DNA of 64,000 nucleotides, from positions 9,618,609-9,682,608 of the forward strand of contig NC_051126.1 in the NCBI RefSeq assembly GCF_014839805.1, read 5' to 3'. Position numbers and translations under genes: made by a program. Each line of letters starts with the position of its first letter. The first letter of the stretch is position 1. This document shows, in pieces, positions 25,701-40,700 of the stretch. This DNA comes from Manduca sexta (Eukaryota > Arthropoda > Insecta > Lepidoptera > Sphingidae). The notes below the pieces were generated by a model, which was not told where the DNA came from, made no database searches, and saw nothing but the letters and a program-made list of their open reading frames with translations.

Positions 25701-28700
25701 TTCTTCTACTATGCATACATGGGCGATTTCTGCATTGTACTCTTATTAAAAACATTAAAAATCATTTTATAAGTGAAAAGCAATTTTTGCTTATCTTTAT
25801 TGGCCATACTGCATGTATTATGTTTAGAATTTAAGATTATCCCATTTTCAAGAGGTATTTCATAGTACAATTAACTGAATTAAAAAGGTAGATCTATTTG
25901 CAAACTGCTAAATTACTCAGTAAGTCGCTCGCCAAATAGTATTATCCTACCGACAAAATCTAAGCAGCGGCGACAACTCGCAACTCAGAATTGCAAAGCA
26001 ATGTACTTCGTTCTTCACCCTGAGACTCCAATTTCCCATTTATACCGCCTACAATGTCTTTAAAACCGATACACAACAGTATATGCGCACTATAGCTTGG
26101 TGAAAGAAATAGACAATGCGCTGAAAGCTACATACCCAGACGGATACACTTATACACTATCGATAAACAAAAATGGATTCGATATGCTCTAAAAATGTCC
26201 TAGGTATTTTTGTACGAATTTCGTAAAAGTATAAATAAAAGGTTTGATGCTGCGCCACATTGTGACCACGGGGGGCGCATACCACCCTGTACACTATCGA
26301 CCGGCTAGCGTGTGCCCACCAACTATTCCCAAGGAGGTTTGACGTCAGGTAGCCGGCCGGTTTAAACCAATACTTCACCCAACTTTATTATAAAATGGAA
26401 ACATGTGCCAAAAGCCTGGAAGTTAAAGATAGTTGGAAAAGATTATTTTTACTTATTTATCGATAATAAAATTTTACTAAGTTAATATCAATGCGATATG
26501 TATCTATTACAGATTGTAGCGACGACAATTTTTTTTCCATGAAATGTAACGCGAAGTAATCACAAAGTAATTTTAAAGTTGAGTTAAAAATTATTGTCTT
26601 TCAAAAGTGCATATTTAATACTTCTCTTTTTAGATACAAAGAAACTAAAATATGGCAGAGTCTCCACTAATCATGTAAATGTGTGTAAGGCCGAACACCA
26701 TGTTATTAATGGAACATAATATTAAATGTAATAATTAACACATGATATAATACCATCAAACCCAAATCTTAAAAAGGTAGGCGATCTTGGAAGTTGGAAC
26801 GTGTATTTGAAGTTCATTGAATTTTGCCTACGGCATTTTCTTATCGCGAATGGTGGGCGACCCTTTTACCGTATTTATCAGATTTAGAAAGAATCCAGTG
26901 TAAAGTATGCTGAGAGATTTTTAAATAAAGTGTATTTTAAAAGTCAATGAGGAATCAACTCTGCACCTCGCGTTATATGTGTTCTGGAACTATGTTGAAA
27001 AGAGATAAAAAAAAATTAAGAAAAAATTTTCCTTGATATTTTCTATACATTAACTTTGGAATTATATATAGCTACTCGAAATGACTTCATTATTAAGTAT
27101 AAATTTATATTCGACTCTGGCCTCCTCGTGACTAATCATCTAGCAGCGGATTTTATCCCGCGATGAACTTTTTCCCGTGAAAGGGATCCTTCCAACTATT
27201 TTTAAAGCCACTACTAGTAACTAAATTAATGCCAGAGCCGACTCCGCCGCCATTGCGGCTCTTCTCGGTAAAAGGAGGGGGGAGCTATCCCTCCCACACA
27301 ACACGAGGCCATGCCGTGCTGTAGTCTATCTCGGGGCCGTGTCGGTGGTCGCGCCCCCCGCTGCGCTCAGGCCCCGGTGACCCCATCAGTCTCCTTTTAT
27401 AACTCGCTGGGGTACTGCGGCCGTATACTGGTCTACCTCAGGCTACGACCGTTATTGATTTAATGACATTATTATCAAGAACATAAGGTAGGTAGGCGTT
27501 GAATGTAGAATTGTAAAGGGTTTACTATTAAAAAAAAAGTTTATTTAAATTGAATTTATTGGATGATAGCAATAGAATACCAAATTAAATATATAGTTTC
27601 CGACTTTAAGTGTCTATTATTTTTCTGTCTGTCTTGCTTTGTCTGTCCTTCTAGCCATTTCCAAGCTTTATGCGTCATCTACTCTTCTCTCATTTCACTG
27701 TACGTTCCATTTCATGCATCGCACTAACGTTCCATTCCCGCAGTAAACGTAAATAAAACTTAAATTACAAAACATGTATATACAATCATTGTTTACTTTT
27801 ACATATTATATACCATTTAATCCCGAGGGGGGTGCGGAAGCTGAGAGATCCCGCGTGGCCATCTGCTTACGTTTGTGGGGCATTCCCGTCTGCAGTGAAC
27901 ACACACGTTGCAAACGTTGTAATGAGAACTCGTATCTGGATCGCGTTTCGGGATCAGTCAATGTGAATTTGTATTTGGCTTGAAGTAACTAAAAGCGTTT
28001 TTGGAGTGCGCGGAATACAGTGTAATAATTATTATGGTTAGTTTCGACTTCGTTTCATCCCTTATGCATATGTCATACAAGTAAACATATAAGTCATAGC
28101 TTTATTGTCGAGTGTTCTGTAGGACTTATACGTGTTTTCTCTGTATTGACGCTACTATGGATGTTAAATAAGTAATGAAGTACCTTGCACAGGTGTTTCT
28201 ATGCCGCTGTTATGATTTTGTCTCCTCGGAACGCAAAATTAGCTATGAACCGTAATAATCACAATATTTTACGGCTGTTCAGGAACATTTAACTCTAAAG
28301 AGCTGTTATAGTGTAGTCGGTGTAATTAGTAATTACTAAGCATTATACCATTTACCATCTAGTTTCTCATTATAACGAATGCAGTGCAATGCCACATAGA
28401 CATTTTAAATCAAAGTTCCGGATGGTGTTGCTATTCTTTATAAACAATCTTCGCGCTAACCATCACAGGATAGACTTACTCGTATCGACATTTTGTTGTG
28501 TATCAGTAAAAATATTCCTGCTACATAAATAAAACAATTATGTTATACCTTTTAAATATTATTTTAATAATCCAAGAAATCCATAGATGCTTACTAGTTA
28601 ATTATAATTTTATTACGTTTTGATAACAGCTTGAAACGCAAGGAGCACCTAGACAGGCACACGGCTGAACATCAAGAAATGAGGCCGCATGTGTGCTTCG

Positions 28701-31700
28701 AGTGTGGCAAGGGCTTCAAGAGGAAGGAGCATTTGAACATACATTTCACCATACACACCGGCTACAAGACGCAGGAGTGCGTTATATGCAAGAAATGTGA
28801 GTATGTGCACTATTCTATTGGTTGCATGTTCATCTGTTTGAATTGAGACATAGCAGCAGAGAAAATGCCAAGTTTTATTTTTTAACCCCAGAAGGAAAAG
28901 AGGGATATTATAAGTTTGAGGTTTGTATCTGTGTGTCTGTGTATATATATGTCTGTTTTTGGCATTACGATGCTATACTTAGGAGCTATATAATTTTTTC
29001 GTGTATCGTTTACGAACGGATGGATTGATTTTGGTGCGGTTTTTTTTTACTTCTAATGTGATCGATATGGTTCTTAGCTATAATATTTATGATCTGTTCT
29101 GAGATCCGTTCAGGCGGTTAAAGATCAGCTGATTACCTACGTTTAGAGGTTGAATTTGATGCAATGTACCTTTGGTGGTGTTTTCAAGACATGATAGCCT
29201 TAATTTGATACTGCAGCTTCAAGTAGTCTTCGTGATACTTCAGCAAATTACAGTAGATATAGTGTATTCGGGTTCAAATGGTCTTAATATGAATAGGTGA
29301 AAGATATCTGATGATCGAGGCCCCATAGTGGAGAAATAATAATTTTAAAAGTTTGAAATTCAAAATAAATAAAAAGTTTAAATGGCTTGTCACAAAAAAC
29401 CTCATAAAATTAAAAAAAATATTATATTTTTTTATTAGGCCAAGGTATTACCAGAATTTATAATATATGTATAAATATCTTTATAGAGTTCTAGTGTTAT
29501 CGACATTAGTATTCCCGTTTGCATAAATATACTTTGTTGTCTTGGTTTGATGCGTCCATAATTATTACATTGGCTGATAAATAGAAATAGTACATTGTCC
29601 ACCCGCAACAAGATTCGGGTCTTTACCACACTATAATCTTTAGTCTGTACTAAACTGAGTTTGAACTACTTATGTATATTTGGACTATTTGTTACCAGTA
29701 GCCCAAGGTGATATTTTCCCCTAGGGAACCCAACATAACATATAAGAATTAATATGCATAAATGCGGTCTGTAAATCGTTCTAATGATAATTAGATTCTA
29801 CATCAATTCTGCCAAGAACGTTAATAAGTTTCGGCAACTTATTGGACGTGGTAAAAATTCAACACACTTAAAAGTAGATTAACTTCTTCACGCTTCATTT
29901 CCCTATGGGTATATGTACCAAGGTGACATGTGGCCAAAAGACAGTTTCAAAGTATAATGATACGGCAAATAGGCACAACGTAGGCTTACAATGCTCTGGC
30001 ATAAAGCAGCATCTTTGGTAGTAGAGGAAAAGACAAAATTAAAATATTTTTTTTCTAAATCTACATAAATATAAATAAAGGTGGTGGTAGTGAGACGGGA
30101 CGGACATAAGCCGGATAGATTCACGAACTTGCGGGCACAACAAATACTTTTATTATCGCTATAAATTGCACCACAATTGCTTCGTGGAATCGCAACCTGT
30201 TGAATATACTTCTGAATTACGTGTTTAGATCGTTTACGCTTTGGTCAAATTATGTTTTATACTGTGAATATCATTTTTATTTTATCAATTATGCGATATG
30301 TTTTTATTGTAGTTTCTTTTACACCCTGCCGTTTTACAGTTTGAACATCGCCTGTGATTTTTAATTCTTAAAGACTCCAATCAAAACAACTCCCCAATGC
30401 AAAGATCCTGAATCATTTTCATGTCCTATTTGAAGACTAATCTGTGTATATCTAGATAATTTTTGGTATTGTATTGGAGCTAAACTCAAAACCCTCATAT
30501 TTAATTATCCTCCTCTAGAGTACCGATTCCATTACCGAGTTATACCATGTCGTGAAATCAAAACAAAAATGTGAATAAAAATAGAAAAAAGGGGACACGG
30601 CACATTTGGGACTGAGCATCAATTTTTTGCCATGTAGAAGGGATCGCTGTGGGTGTGTGAATTTTTGGAGGGGTTGTTCAACCCCACTACCTCACCGCTC
30701 TTCCCCTTGGGTCGACATTGAGCTTTGCCCCTACGTCCCTTAAATCGTATACCTGAACAAAATTGAGATAGATTTATTTGTATTAAAAAGGAATATAATG
30801 CGCTCACATTTCGCTATTAAGATTATGAGACTATGGGGTGGGATTTCTTCATTATTTGGGTGACCGTATTTTTCGAATAAATTCTCATTGATTTTTCGAT
30901 ATTTGACATGACTAATTCCGAACATTATTCTGTAGAGCTTCAACTTCAAATGCAAAACGATGACGTCATTGTTCAATGTTAAACACGCTATAATTATTTA
31001 TTATACATATGAGGTAACAGGTATTGGAAATAATGTAGACAGATTCATTTAAAAAAAATCTCCCAGTACAAACCACAAGAAGTACCATAATCTATATAAT
31101 GCTATAACAACTCAATAATATTTACCGATCCCGATATTTTGCTGACGTCTTGAGATACCAAAATATTTGATTTAATTAAATCACTGGTCTCATCAATTAC
31201 TCTAAGAAACATTTTGCAAATGACGAAAAAAGCTCTGAAAAATATTGTATTTGATTTTTTCCATCCAGCCTTCTATCGCAAAGATCACCTTCAAAAGCAC
31301 ATGCAGACGCACAACAAGTTGTTTATGGAGCAGAACATTATCCCGGTGAGCGATCAGGAGCTGGAAATCAAGCAGGAACTCGTCGATTACGATACGGAGA
31401 AACTGCAGGTGAGGACGATAACACTTCATTTGTATAGGATTTAATTGTTTAAAATTATGTTTCTCTAATTTATATGTTTAGTTACTTGATATTCAACTGA
31501 TGACAATGAATGAAATAGAATTAAAAAATACCCTTCTTATGCGTTTAAATAGTTGTTACCATTTTATAAATAATGTTAATATTAATGGGTATGCTGGTAT
31601 TCTATAATTTATACAATAAAGTTTTTGGTATTTCTAATTATAATTAATTACATATAATTTCGGCTATTTGTAAAACCGTGGCGACAGAAACGTGCGCGTT

Positions 31701-34700
31701 CGCTTTTATCTTATGGCATTGAAACTAATAGTGCAGTTGCGGCTCCGTAGTCCCGGATAAATGTTTTATGCATATTTTATAGGTATTTGGAAAGTAGATG
31801 TCTGTTATATTAACCCTAGGTGTAGCCTATTTAAAGGCAAAAGTCACTTATGTGCTATATAATGTATGTATATTTTTGGTTACTGATTTGTCCGCATAAA
31901 ACAGGCGAGTAAAATTGTACATACAAAACAGCAAAAAGCAACAACGAGACGTACAAACTCCATAGTTTTTAAGCCACGGTCACGTGCGTGTAACGGCTTC
32001 CAACGACCTTTATCGGGTCATCAGTCGGTACAGTGGGGGGCCGACCCACACTCCCTCGGTGCGTCTACACTCGAGCTTCTTGTCGTAACGGCCGTCCCGG
32101 CCAGCTATGTGATCCGCCCACCACTGCCATAATGATTTGTTGGTGATGGGCTATTTTAATTTTTTATTTTTAATTTACGATTAGGGCTTAGTTACATATG
32201 AAAAGATTAGTTTGTATTTTTTGAACAAATTGTGTTCAATTTTGATATGTTTTTTATTTTGTAGAAATCCCACAAATAATCTACAAAGTTCTTCCCGTGT
32301 TCAGAGTGATCACTCAGTCCCGTGTGAGTCATCATGACTTTATTATAAGTCAATTGCCCTAAAAAATAATCCTACTATCAAACAGCTCTATGTAATTGGT
32401 TATTGACGAAATTAATTCATAGGTTGTAATAGTAGTAATTACTACCCAAAGTAGGGCCTGTATAATTCACCCAGATCATTAGACCGCTAAAGAAAATACA
32501 AAAATAATTTGTATGGAACTACGGCTAAAATTTGGACTGGCCGATTTCTAAGAGTCAATCTTATAAAGGGACGATAACAAATGTCCTTTATTGTCTTTAA
32601 GTGTATCTAAATTAATGAGTATATTTGTAGTATATTATTGACTGTAAAAAAATGACCAGATGTAAGTAAGGGACATTGCTACATGGCTCTAAGTATTAAC
32701 ATATAGTAGAATCATAATATACTATATCTGTGTATAGCAATCGTACATTAAGGCGCCTTCAAAGTCTAAACTCAACGCCAACCGGTGACGTTATAGCTCC
32801 AAGTAAGGGGAACACTAGTGCCGATTGTAGAACCAAATGAGCACAACGTTTGCACAATGTACGAGACACAATCTTTAACTAAATATATTCTTAAATTTAT
32901 GCAAAACTATTAAAGAGTACTTTGGTACTTGAATCAAAATAAAATTACAATATAGAACTTTATTGTGATTTTATTTTGATTCTATAATATAGCGTCCTGC
33001 CACTTATTAGTGAGGAAAATCTAAGTATTTGCTATTTTAATATTATTTCTCGACACAAACTTTATTCACCCTTTTAACCTTTTAGAGATGTAGTTTCGAA
33101 ATTTCCTTCTTTCTTTGTCCTAACATAAATTGTTACACCCTCATTATGGTATTCTTTATATATTATTTTAGTGTATAATACTTTACATTTCTCCCGTTAA
33201 TCTATCATTATAAAACTTAAAATTGTTTAGATATACGAGGTTATCAAAGAAACATTTCGATATATCTAAATTGACCTAAAAACTTGTCCAGGTTCAAGAC
33301 GAGTCAGAAGAGCTGTGTTACGTAAAGATCGAGAACTCGGAGCGGCCTTACCTCTGCCTCGTGTGCCACAAAACTTACAAAAGGAAAGACCATCTCAAAA
33401 TTCACAGTACGACGCACATGAAGAAGGATAAAGTGTGCCGCGAATGTGGAAAAGGTTAGTTACTGTTTGTTTGTTACTCTGATTTAGCTATACTTCGTGT
33501 TTGATAAGTGCATTGTGTGTTTTGGGTCAGCGATTTTCAGTTCTTCAACTATATAATTTTACTTGTTAAAATTATATAAATTATTTGAATTGCGTTTTTG
33601 ATCGTAATATTTCGTTCGCGTTAGCAAAGTTAAGATATTTTGTTGACTTAAAAATCCACTAACTTGAGCATTTTGTGCCCCGGGGAGATTTAACACAGAA
33701 CAGTTCCCCTCCGTGCACGAGCTAGCGAATCGTAGGAGCCAATAAACCCAACTCGGTGGTGGGGCCCCGCCAACGCAGATGGCCGTATTTTCGTAGTTAA
33801 GTATTAGATGCTAATGCTCCTGTTACATAAGGGTTAGCAGAAACATAACTGGTGAAGTGAAACTGTCGAACTTATATACTTATACAAACTAAGCCAAAGC
33901 CCCTTTTAAATATGATCGGTTAATTATATTGGTACAGCTACAATTTTTAAAGCTTTTGCTTTAAACATTTTCCTGTTCCCTTAAAAGTGACGCCCGGGGT
34001 GGGCCGTTCCTACCAGGAGCCATACACTACGCAAATGAGTTAAAAAATATATGGGAAACTTGCACTGAAAAACTCGAATAGACCTCTTAAAAATACAGTC
34101 GACAACGCTTAAAACAAATACAATTCGAAATATTCTGTTGGAAATCACATTTGGAAACTTAACAATGAGCACACGTCACATAGTACTGTGAGTAGGTAAG
34201 GTTCATGGCGTGTGTATGTTTTTGGCATCAAACCAATATATAAGGTTACCGATTTTTAAGATTAGACTTCAAACTTGGATCAAGAAGTTTCAGCTTCTTA
34301 AACGAGAGTCCTGGAAAATATTTATTTTGGTGTAATCTAACTGACACCCCAATTATTCCACACACAATACTAAAGGTATGGTGGTCATATTCTCCATGAC
34401 CTTTTCACTATTTTAACACAAATCCATTATACTCTTTACCTTAAAACATAAAATTCCAAGAAATGCCACAGCATCACCGTAACTTCATTAGCTTCCCCTC
34501 CTTTATTCCTTTCAAAATCCTGGAGAATACTTCTAAACCTCGTATTTTAAAGCGGCCTGCTTACGGCCCTGGGCGGGGTTCGGTTACTGCCGTCAGAAAC
34601 TTTGCTCAAAATTATTTTAACAAAAAACCGAGACAGTATCGACATTTTCGTGGAAATAGTGACTCATAGGGAAGATTGAAAGCAAAAATTATAAGGTCTG

Positions 34701-37700
34701 TTTAGTACATAATATTTTTCTTTAGCTTTATTACGCATTGATCATTCACATAAAAAGATTTTGGATACGTTGCTTTGAATATTTATTGAAACGTCTTTGC
34801 ATTGACTAACACGTGACTTAAACATGTTTAAAATTCACAAATGGTAAGATTGCTCTAAAAATGTTTGTGGTTTCCGAAAATGAAACCGCAAATACGGACA
34901 AAATATATTTAATACTCATTTTCATAAATGTGTCCAAATACACGTCCAGTGTTGTGGAAGATTTTGGTGGAGTGCAGGCAGTGTTAAGTCTAAGAGCGAA
35001 AACTTTTAAGTCAATTCATAAACCATCCGAAGACAGTTAAAGTTATGTAATGTAAATTTTGAGTTCCCATTGTTATCGAATTTTTTTTCGTCTTCACTCC
35101 GTATGTAGTTTCCCCTGGCCCTTAATTTTGACCCAGAATCATAATCACAGCTTCCATAAAAAATTTACACTATAAATTAAGTAATGGGCTCACTTGGATT
35201 CTTCCCGTCTGTCCTAGGAGGACGTTTATTGTTGTTAACTACTGATCCTTAAGACATCAGTCTTAAGGATATTGCGTATCGAAGACTATTTTTTTTTTAT
35301 TATGCCCATTTATCCTCTAGCCACTTAGACCAGCTCTATCGTTTGATAAGTATACATAGACGTACAAAACTAGCACCTATATCTATAGTAAAGGTTTTGC
35401 GCAAATATGGGCGTTGGTCGGACAGACCGTGCCCAGCCTAGAAATTTAGGGGTTGGGTGGAGGTTAAAATGGTAGGGGAATGAGGGAGGTTATCACCGCA
35501 TATTCCTCTTGTAATAGTGAAACTCTTGGGACCCGCTCGGACCTATCTAAACAGATAAACATAATTTAGTATATGTAGTCTGCCATTCAAATGATGCAAT
35601 TCAAACTACTGCTTTTTTAATTTATAAATGAAGAGATGGCAAGGCGCTTCCCTAATGGTATATGAGACGAGTAGCTATTAACAGTAGCAAGACTCCTTTA
35701 GAATTAGGAATAAAACACTACGTGGCATTGCATTACACTCGTCACCCTGAGAGACGTAACTAGTAAATTTTGGCCAGCATAATTGTGTCGACTGCCGAGG
35801 GGTAATCATCTCTCGTCAGTCGACATTCTATTGAACTCCACTCCACTCTCCATCAGGTGCAGAGGGGTCACGTTACCGTGCTCGTATAAAACAATAAAAA
35901 AAAATAAACCTGTTGAATCAATTGCATAAGTAACAAAAACGTCGTTCCCCCTTTTTATGAAATCTCGTATGTAAAACAAACCTTTAATAAAGATAAATTA
36001 ATTGTTAAAGATAAAATCATCACTTCTGTCTGACTTTCCTCATTCAGTGATTCATCGCCTTTTCGGAATCGTGGAGGTAGAAAAAAAAATTGAAAGGTTA
36101 TTTTATATTGACGCATTACTCGAAATAATAATAATATAATATTAATTCAAACCTTAAGTGGAGGAAAGGCAAAGTTTGTATGAAAATAATACTTTTCTGA
36201 CGAAATTTACTTGAAACTCGTTATCAAAGTTATTTCTATTTAATGTATATGCTATTAACATGGATTTCGGTGTTTTTCAAAATTTGACCGCTTACGTAAG
36301 TTAGGGGACGGAAAAAAAATATCAAAATGTAATATTTATATACTCATAGGTTTTTTAATAGGTTCAATAGTCGCCAAAATTTTATAGAAAGTAAAAGTAA
36401 TCTACGTATTTGCGGTTAAGATTGCGTTGCCGCGGGAGAAGCGAAGAGCAAAAATATTATATTAATTTAAAAAACAAGTGATACAAAGTGTTGTTAAAAC
36501 TACGGAACATAAAAAGCACACTTAAAAGTGAAAAATAATGATAATAAAAATATTAATCGCGTGGGCGAACTTGTTGCACTAGTCAAAACAATGTAAATTT
36601 ATACTTAGTAGCTATTTATATTATGAACGTAAAAACTTTTAAATATTTTTAAAAGTGGAATAATGTAAACAAGCCAACTCGCGCAGACAGAGTGGGAGGG
36701 GGGCGGGGGCGGAATGGTATCAGGGATTGGAAGGAGTAACAAATGTTTTTGTTGCTTTAAGTCGGGGTGGCCGTGTGATAAAGGTGGTGTGGAATTAGGA
36801 TGAAGGACATGTAAATACGAGGGTATGATAAGGGTTTAGAGACGGGAAGGTATTTTAAGAAGCATTGACAACCACCTAAAACCATTACCTAGTATTAACT
36901 TTAATTAACCTTAGTCATTTAGCTTTGAGTATCTGAACTCTAATAGAGTAAAATTTCACTAGCTTTTTGAAATACTGGGCTTCTTTTCAAGTCATCAATA
37001 TAAAATATTTTCTTTTTTATTTTCATAACTAGCTTTTGCTTGCGGCTTCGCCGGCGTGAAGGAGGTTTCCGGGATAAGAGTCCACTGTATGATAAAAGTC
37101 TTACTACATATTTTCCCGGTACTGATAGGTTCAAACTTATTTTATCCCCATGGGGGTTGAGTATATCAAAATCCTATTTAAGCGAACGTCTTCATCATAG
37201 TAGCTCCAATCGTTTAATTTCAGTTCAATCAGTCGAAAATCTAAGAAGATTTATACAAACTTTCATCCCTTATTTTATCCCCTTAAGGGTGGAATTTATC
37301 AAAATCCTTTGTTAGGGGATGCCTACATCATAGTAGCTTTATGAATGCAAAGTCTCAGCCCGATCGGTTTAAAATTAACAAAATTTCATACAAACTTTCA
37401 TCCCCTATTTTATCCCATTGGGGGTAGAATTAATCAAAATCCTTTCTTAGCGGATGCTTACGTCATAACATCTACCTGCTTGCCAAATTTCAGCCCGATC
37501 CGTTCAGTGGTTTGGGCTGTGCGTTGATAGATCACTATGTTAGTCAGTCGAGTCACCTTTGAGTTATATATATTTAGATTTAGTTAACTTTACACATGTG
37601 AAAGTTTACGATGCATTACGTTTGTTTACGCATAAAGTTTTGAATGATTTTGTTAATTTGTCACAACGATAGATCAAGTCCAGGATTAATATTTTATGCA

Positions 37701-40700
37701 TAAGTTGTCACCGAAAACATTTATTAAAAGATGCTCATTTTAAATCGTCTCTGTGGCGCGACGGGGACTAACTGTTACCGAAGTGGTTACGAGGACTCAA
37801 GATTATAGTATCCTATATGGTGAAAGCTTTAGGGTGTATTGTTATATGTACCTATGTATTCATATGTATAGTATATCTTGTCAAACATACTTAACATCAG
37901 TTCACGCACCACTGCAGCATTGTAGCGTACAGATTGCACTCTCGTCGATGGCCCTTTAGCCCTAGTTCAGCAACTCGACCCACAGCTATGACGGTTAAAA
38001 TGAACAAGATATTTATGGGTAAAACCCTATACTTACTTTTAAATTCGAATGTTGAATGAGTGTTCACTGATCAATACTCACTGTGAAATGACGTCACGTC
38101 GCTACACGCCGGGTAAGTCCCTTCCGCCAGGATCCTGATTGTAAATGTATTGATAGAGGTCGTGGCAGATGCTTAACCCTTACGCTTGCATGCGTTCCAG
38201 CCTAGGTTTGAAAGCATGAGTGCAAAAGAGACAACTATACAAACACATGTATGGCTGGAAAATGTCTGTAGAGCCCCGGGTACATTTGAAAGCCTAAAGA
38301 ATAGTGACGGGATAGATAACAAGGGACACGTGGATATTTGAAATCGATAATATTGTACTATGTAAAGCTAATAAGGAAATATAACCGAACAAATTATGAA
38401 AAGCTGTAAGGGAGAACCGGTTAAGTAGACCCAAAACATTTGTGGATTTTTAAATAGCTAAATTCCAAAGTTAAATCGTTATTTTATTTTAATATCTAAC
38501 ATTCGCGTCAACATAAGATATCATTGTTATTTTATTGTTTAAATTTCGATCCCTCAAGTCTTGTGCAAGCGCCCTAACTTTTGGACTGTGAAATTGGTGT
38601 GGTCTTGGGTTCGATCTGCATCCGCCACTAAGAGGTCGGGTAACCATAAGGAGGTTTTTATTTTTGACAATCGTGTCTGAGGCGCGAGAATTGTAATTTG
38701 TTCTCAATAAGGTAATTGGCTCGGATTTGATTACATTATGTAACGAAAATAGGTCATCGTTCGATGAACCACGCATACATGTTACTTGAATTTCTGCCTA
38801 TGATTTCGGGAATATGAGTGTCAGCTTATATTATAATCTTTACTGTGTTTATCATTTATCAACCCCACGAATATTTGTTTGAATTTGTTAGTTTATTTAT
38901 TAAATTTAGATCATGTGTTCATGCAATTTTAATATGAAATAGAAAGTTATGCTTTAATTAATTAATATTATGTAATTGAAAAGTAAGTGAGGAAACAAGT
39001 GGTAACGGTTTATTAGCTATTAAATAACTTCAAGATTTTAGAGAATATAATCGTAACGTTTTAAACGACTCCAAACTCGGCACAAAGGACGCTTTTTGCT
39101 CCCTTTATGTCCGCACCCTTATTTGACTTGTTGAATCAGAATGAACTTAGCACAGTTACTTTTGCGTATCGGGTTAATGTCAAGGGCGCATTAATCTCGG
39201 CCGCAAGATAAGTCACGAGAAACTACTAGTGTAGATATAAACGTGAATAACCTACGTTATTGTGTTTTAAAAACAACGTGATTGTGTGTTAACGCCTTTA
39301 TATATCGCAGATGAAATGCCAGTCGTTTTTGTGCATTCACAGGTTTATTGAATTTCGTATATACAAATAATGTATTGTTGGAAATGTTCAGATTTATATG
39401 ACTTTGGTGAGTATAAACGTAGAGTAGCAAGCGTTCGCCAGCCGACCTTTATTAGACCCTCCCTACTAGGGGCGATGCCCCATGGGCCAGTGGTTGCGTG
39501 GGGGCCGTAAATAGGGGGCGGGATAACTAAGGGATGCTATGGATTTAGGGATCCGGTTTATTTCGGTCGACGGCGGCATATTCTGCGTTCGTGTTGTGAG
39601 TTTATTTTTTATTATTTTAACTGGAATTTTAACTCAAAGTAAAATATTATGTTTGTTATTTGCTATGAGATATAAAATGTTAATGGATGTATCTACGTCG
39701 CGTAAGAATTTTCATAAGTGCGGTATTAAAAAAAATCTTTGCCACTAATTTATTTGAGAATTTGGAAACGTGATTTTAATTACTTTATGAGTATTATACA
39801 ATATTACCTACTTGCCAAATATGAAGCTTTAATGAGAGTGCGCTAAACTGTTGCTAGGTGTAGTGATTATGCCGGTCAGACGTACGATAACGGCCATTAG
39901 CTAAATTAAGGTTACTGTGTCACTAATAAAGACTTGTATTAACTAGGGGCTTGTAAATAATTCATTACACTTTGGCATAAATATCCTTCAAACTTGTTTT
40001 CAATATATCAACATTTATACTTGTACTATTTTATGTAGTTTTGTATACGAGTGTCCTACTGGGCAGGAAGCGCAGCTTTGTCCAATTTTGCCGCTAAGCA
40101 ACAGCGTGCAAGTCTGCAAGTTTAATTTATAAGTAACTATCTGACCCAACGAACTTTGTAATGCCTAACAGTCGATTCTTTAATTTTTTATGTTTTTTTA
40201 ATACTTATTCTGCTATTCGGGACACTGGGTCAGCTAGTAAGAAAAAAAGAAAAAAGAAAGTTGATAAGTCCACAATTACATTATGTCAAAAAGAAAATAA
40301 TTATAAAACACTTAAAATTATTTCCATCGTTCCATCTAATGGCTCTCAATTGTTTTGCCTTCCCGGGACCCCTCTAATAACAAATAAACTTTATGGTATG
40401 GTATTAAAGTTTAAATTGACTTTTAAGTTTTATTACGAATCTTTTGTATGGGAATATAGAAAAGAATTAGACTTTTTCAGGCAATTTTTTAAATTTTTCT
40501 CCATAAAAACCATTCTCGTACTTCAAGGAATATTATAAAAAGATTATTAGCGAAATCGGTTCAACTGCTCTTGAGATTTGCGCTTAGCAAGAAATTCAGC
40601 GATTCAAGTTTATATTATTAGTCCATTGAAAAGTTACATTTGGGGTTGCGTTTTTTAGAGGACGCAATTTTATTTTTTTGAAGCGTAAGGGGGGTCAGTG

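Noticed and set aside
35245..35270. Transcription terminator
   Set aside because: A perfect hairpin, but in the middle of a eukaryotic intron with no gene end nearby.
37040..37315. 91-codon frame as a gene
   Set aside because: It lies wholly in the internal repeats of the dispersed element at 37030-37575.
40161..40538. 125-codon frame on the plus strand within the large intron
   Set aside because: Low-complexity Lys/Phe-rich composition, no domain or splice context, and AT-rich sequence in which such frames arise by chance.
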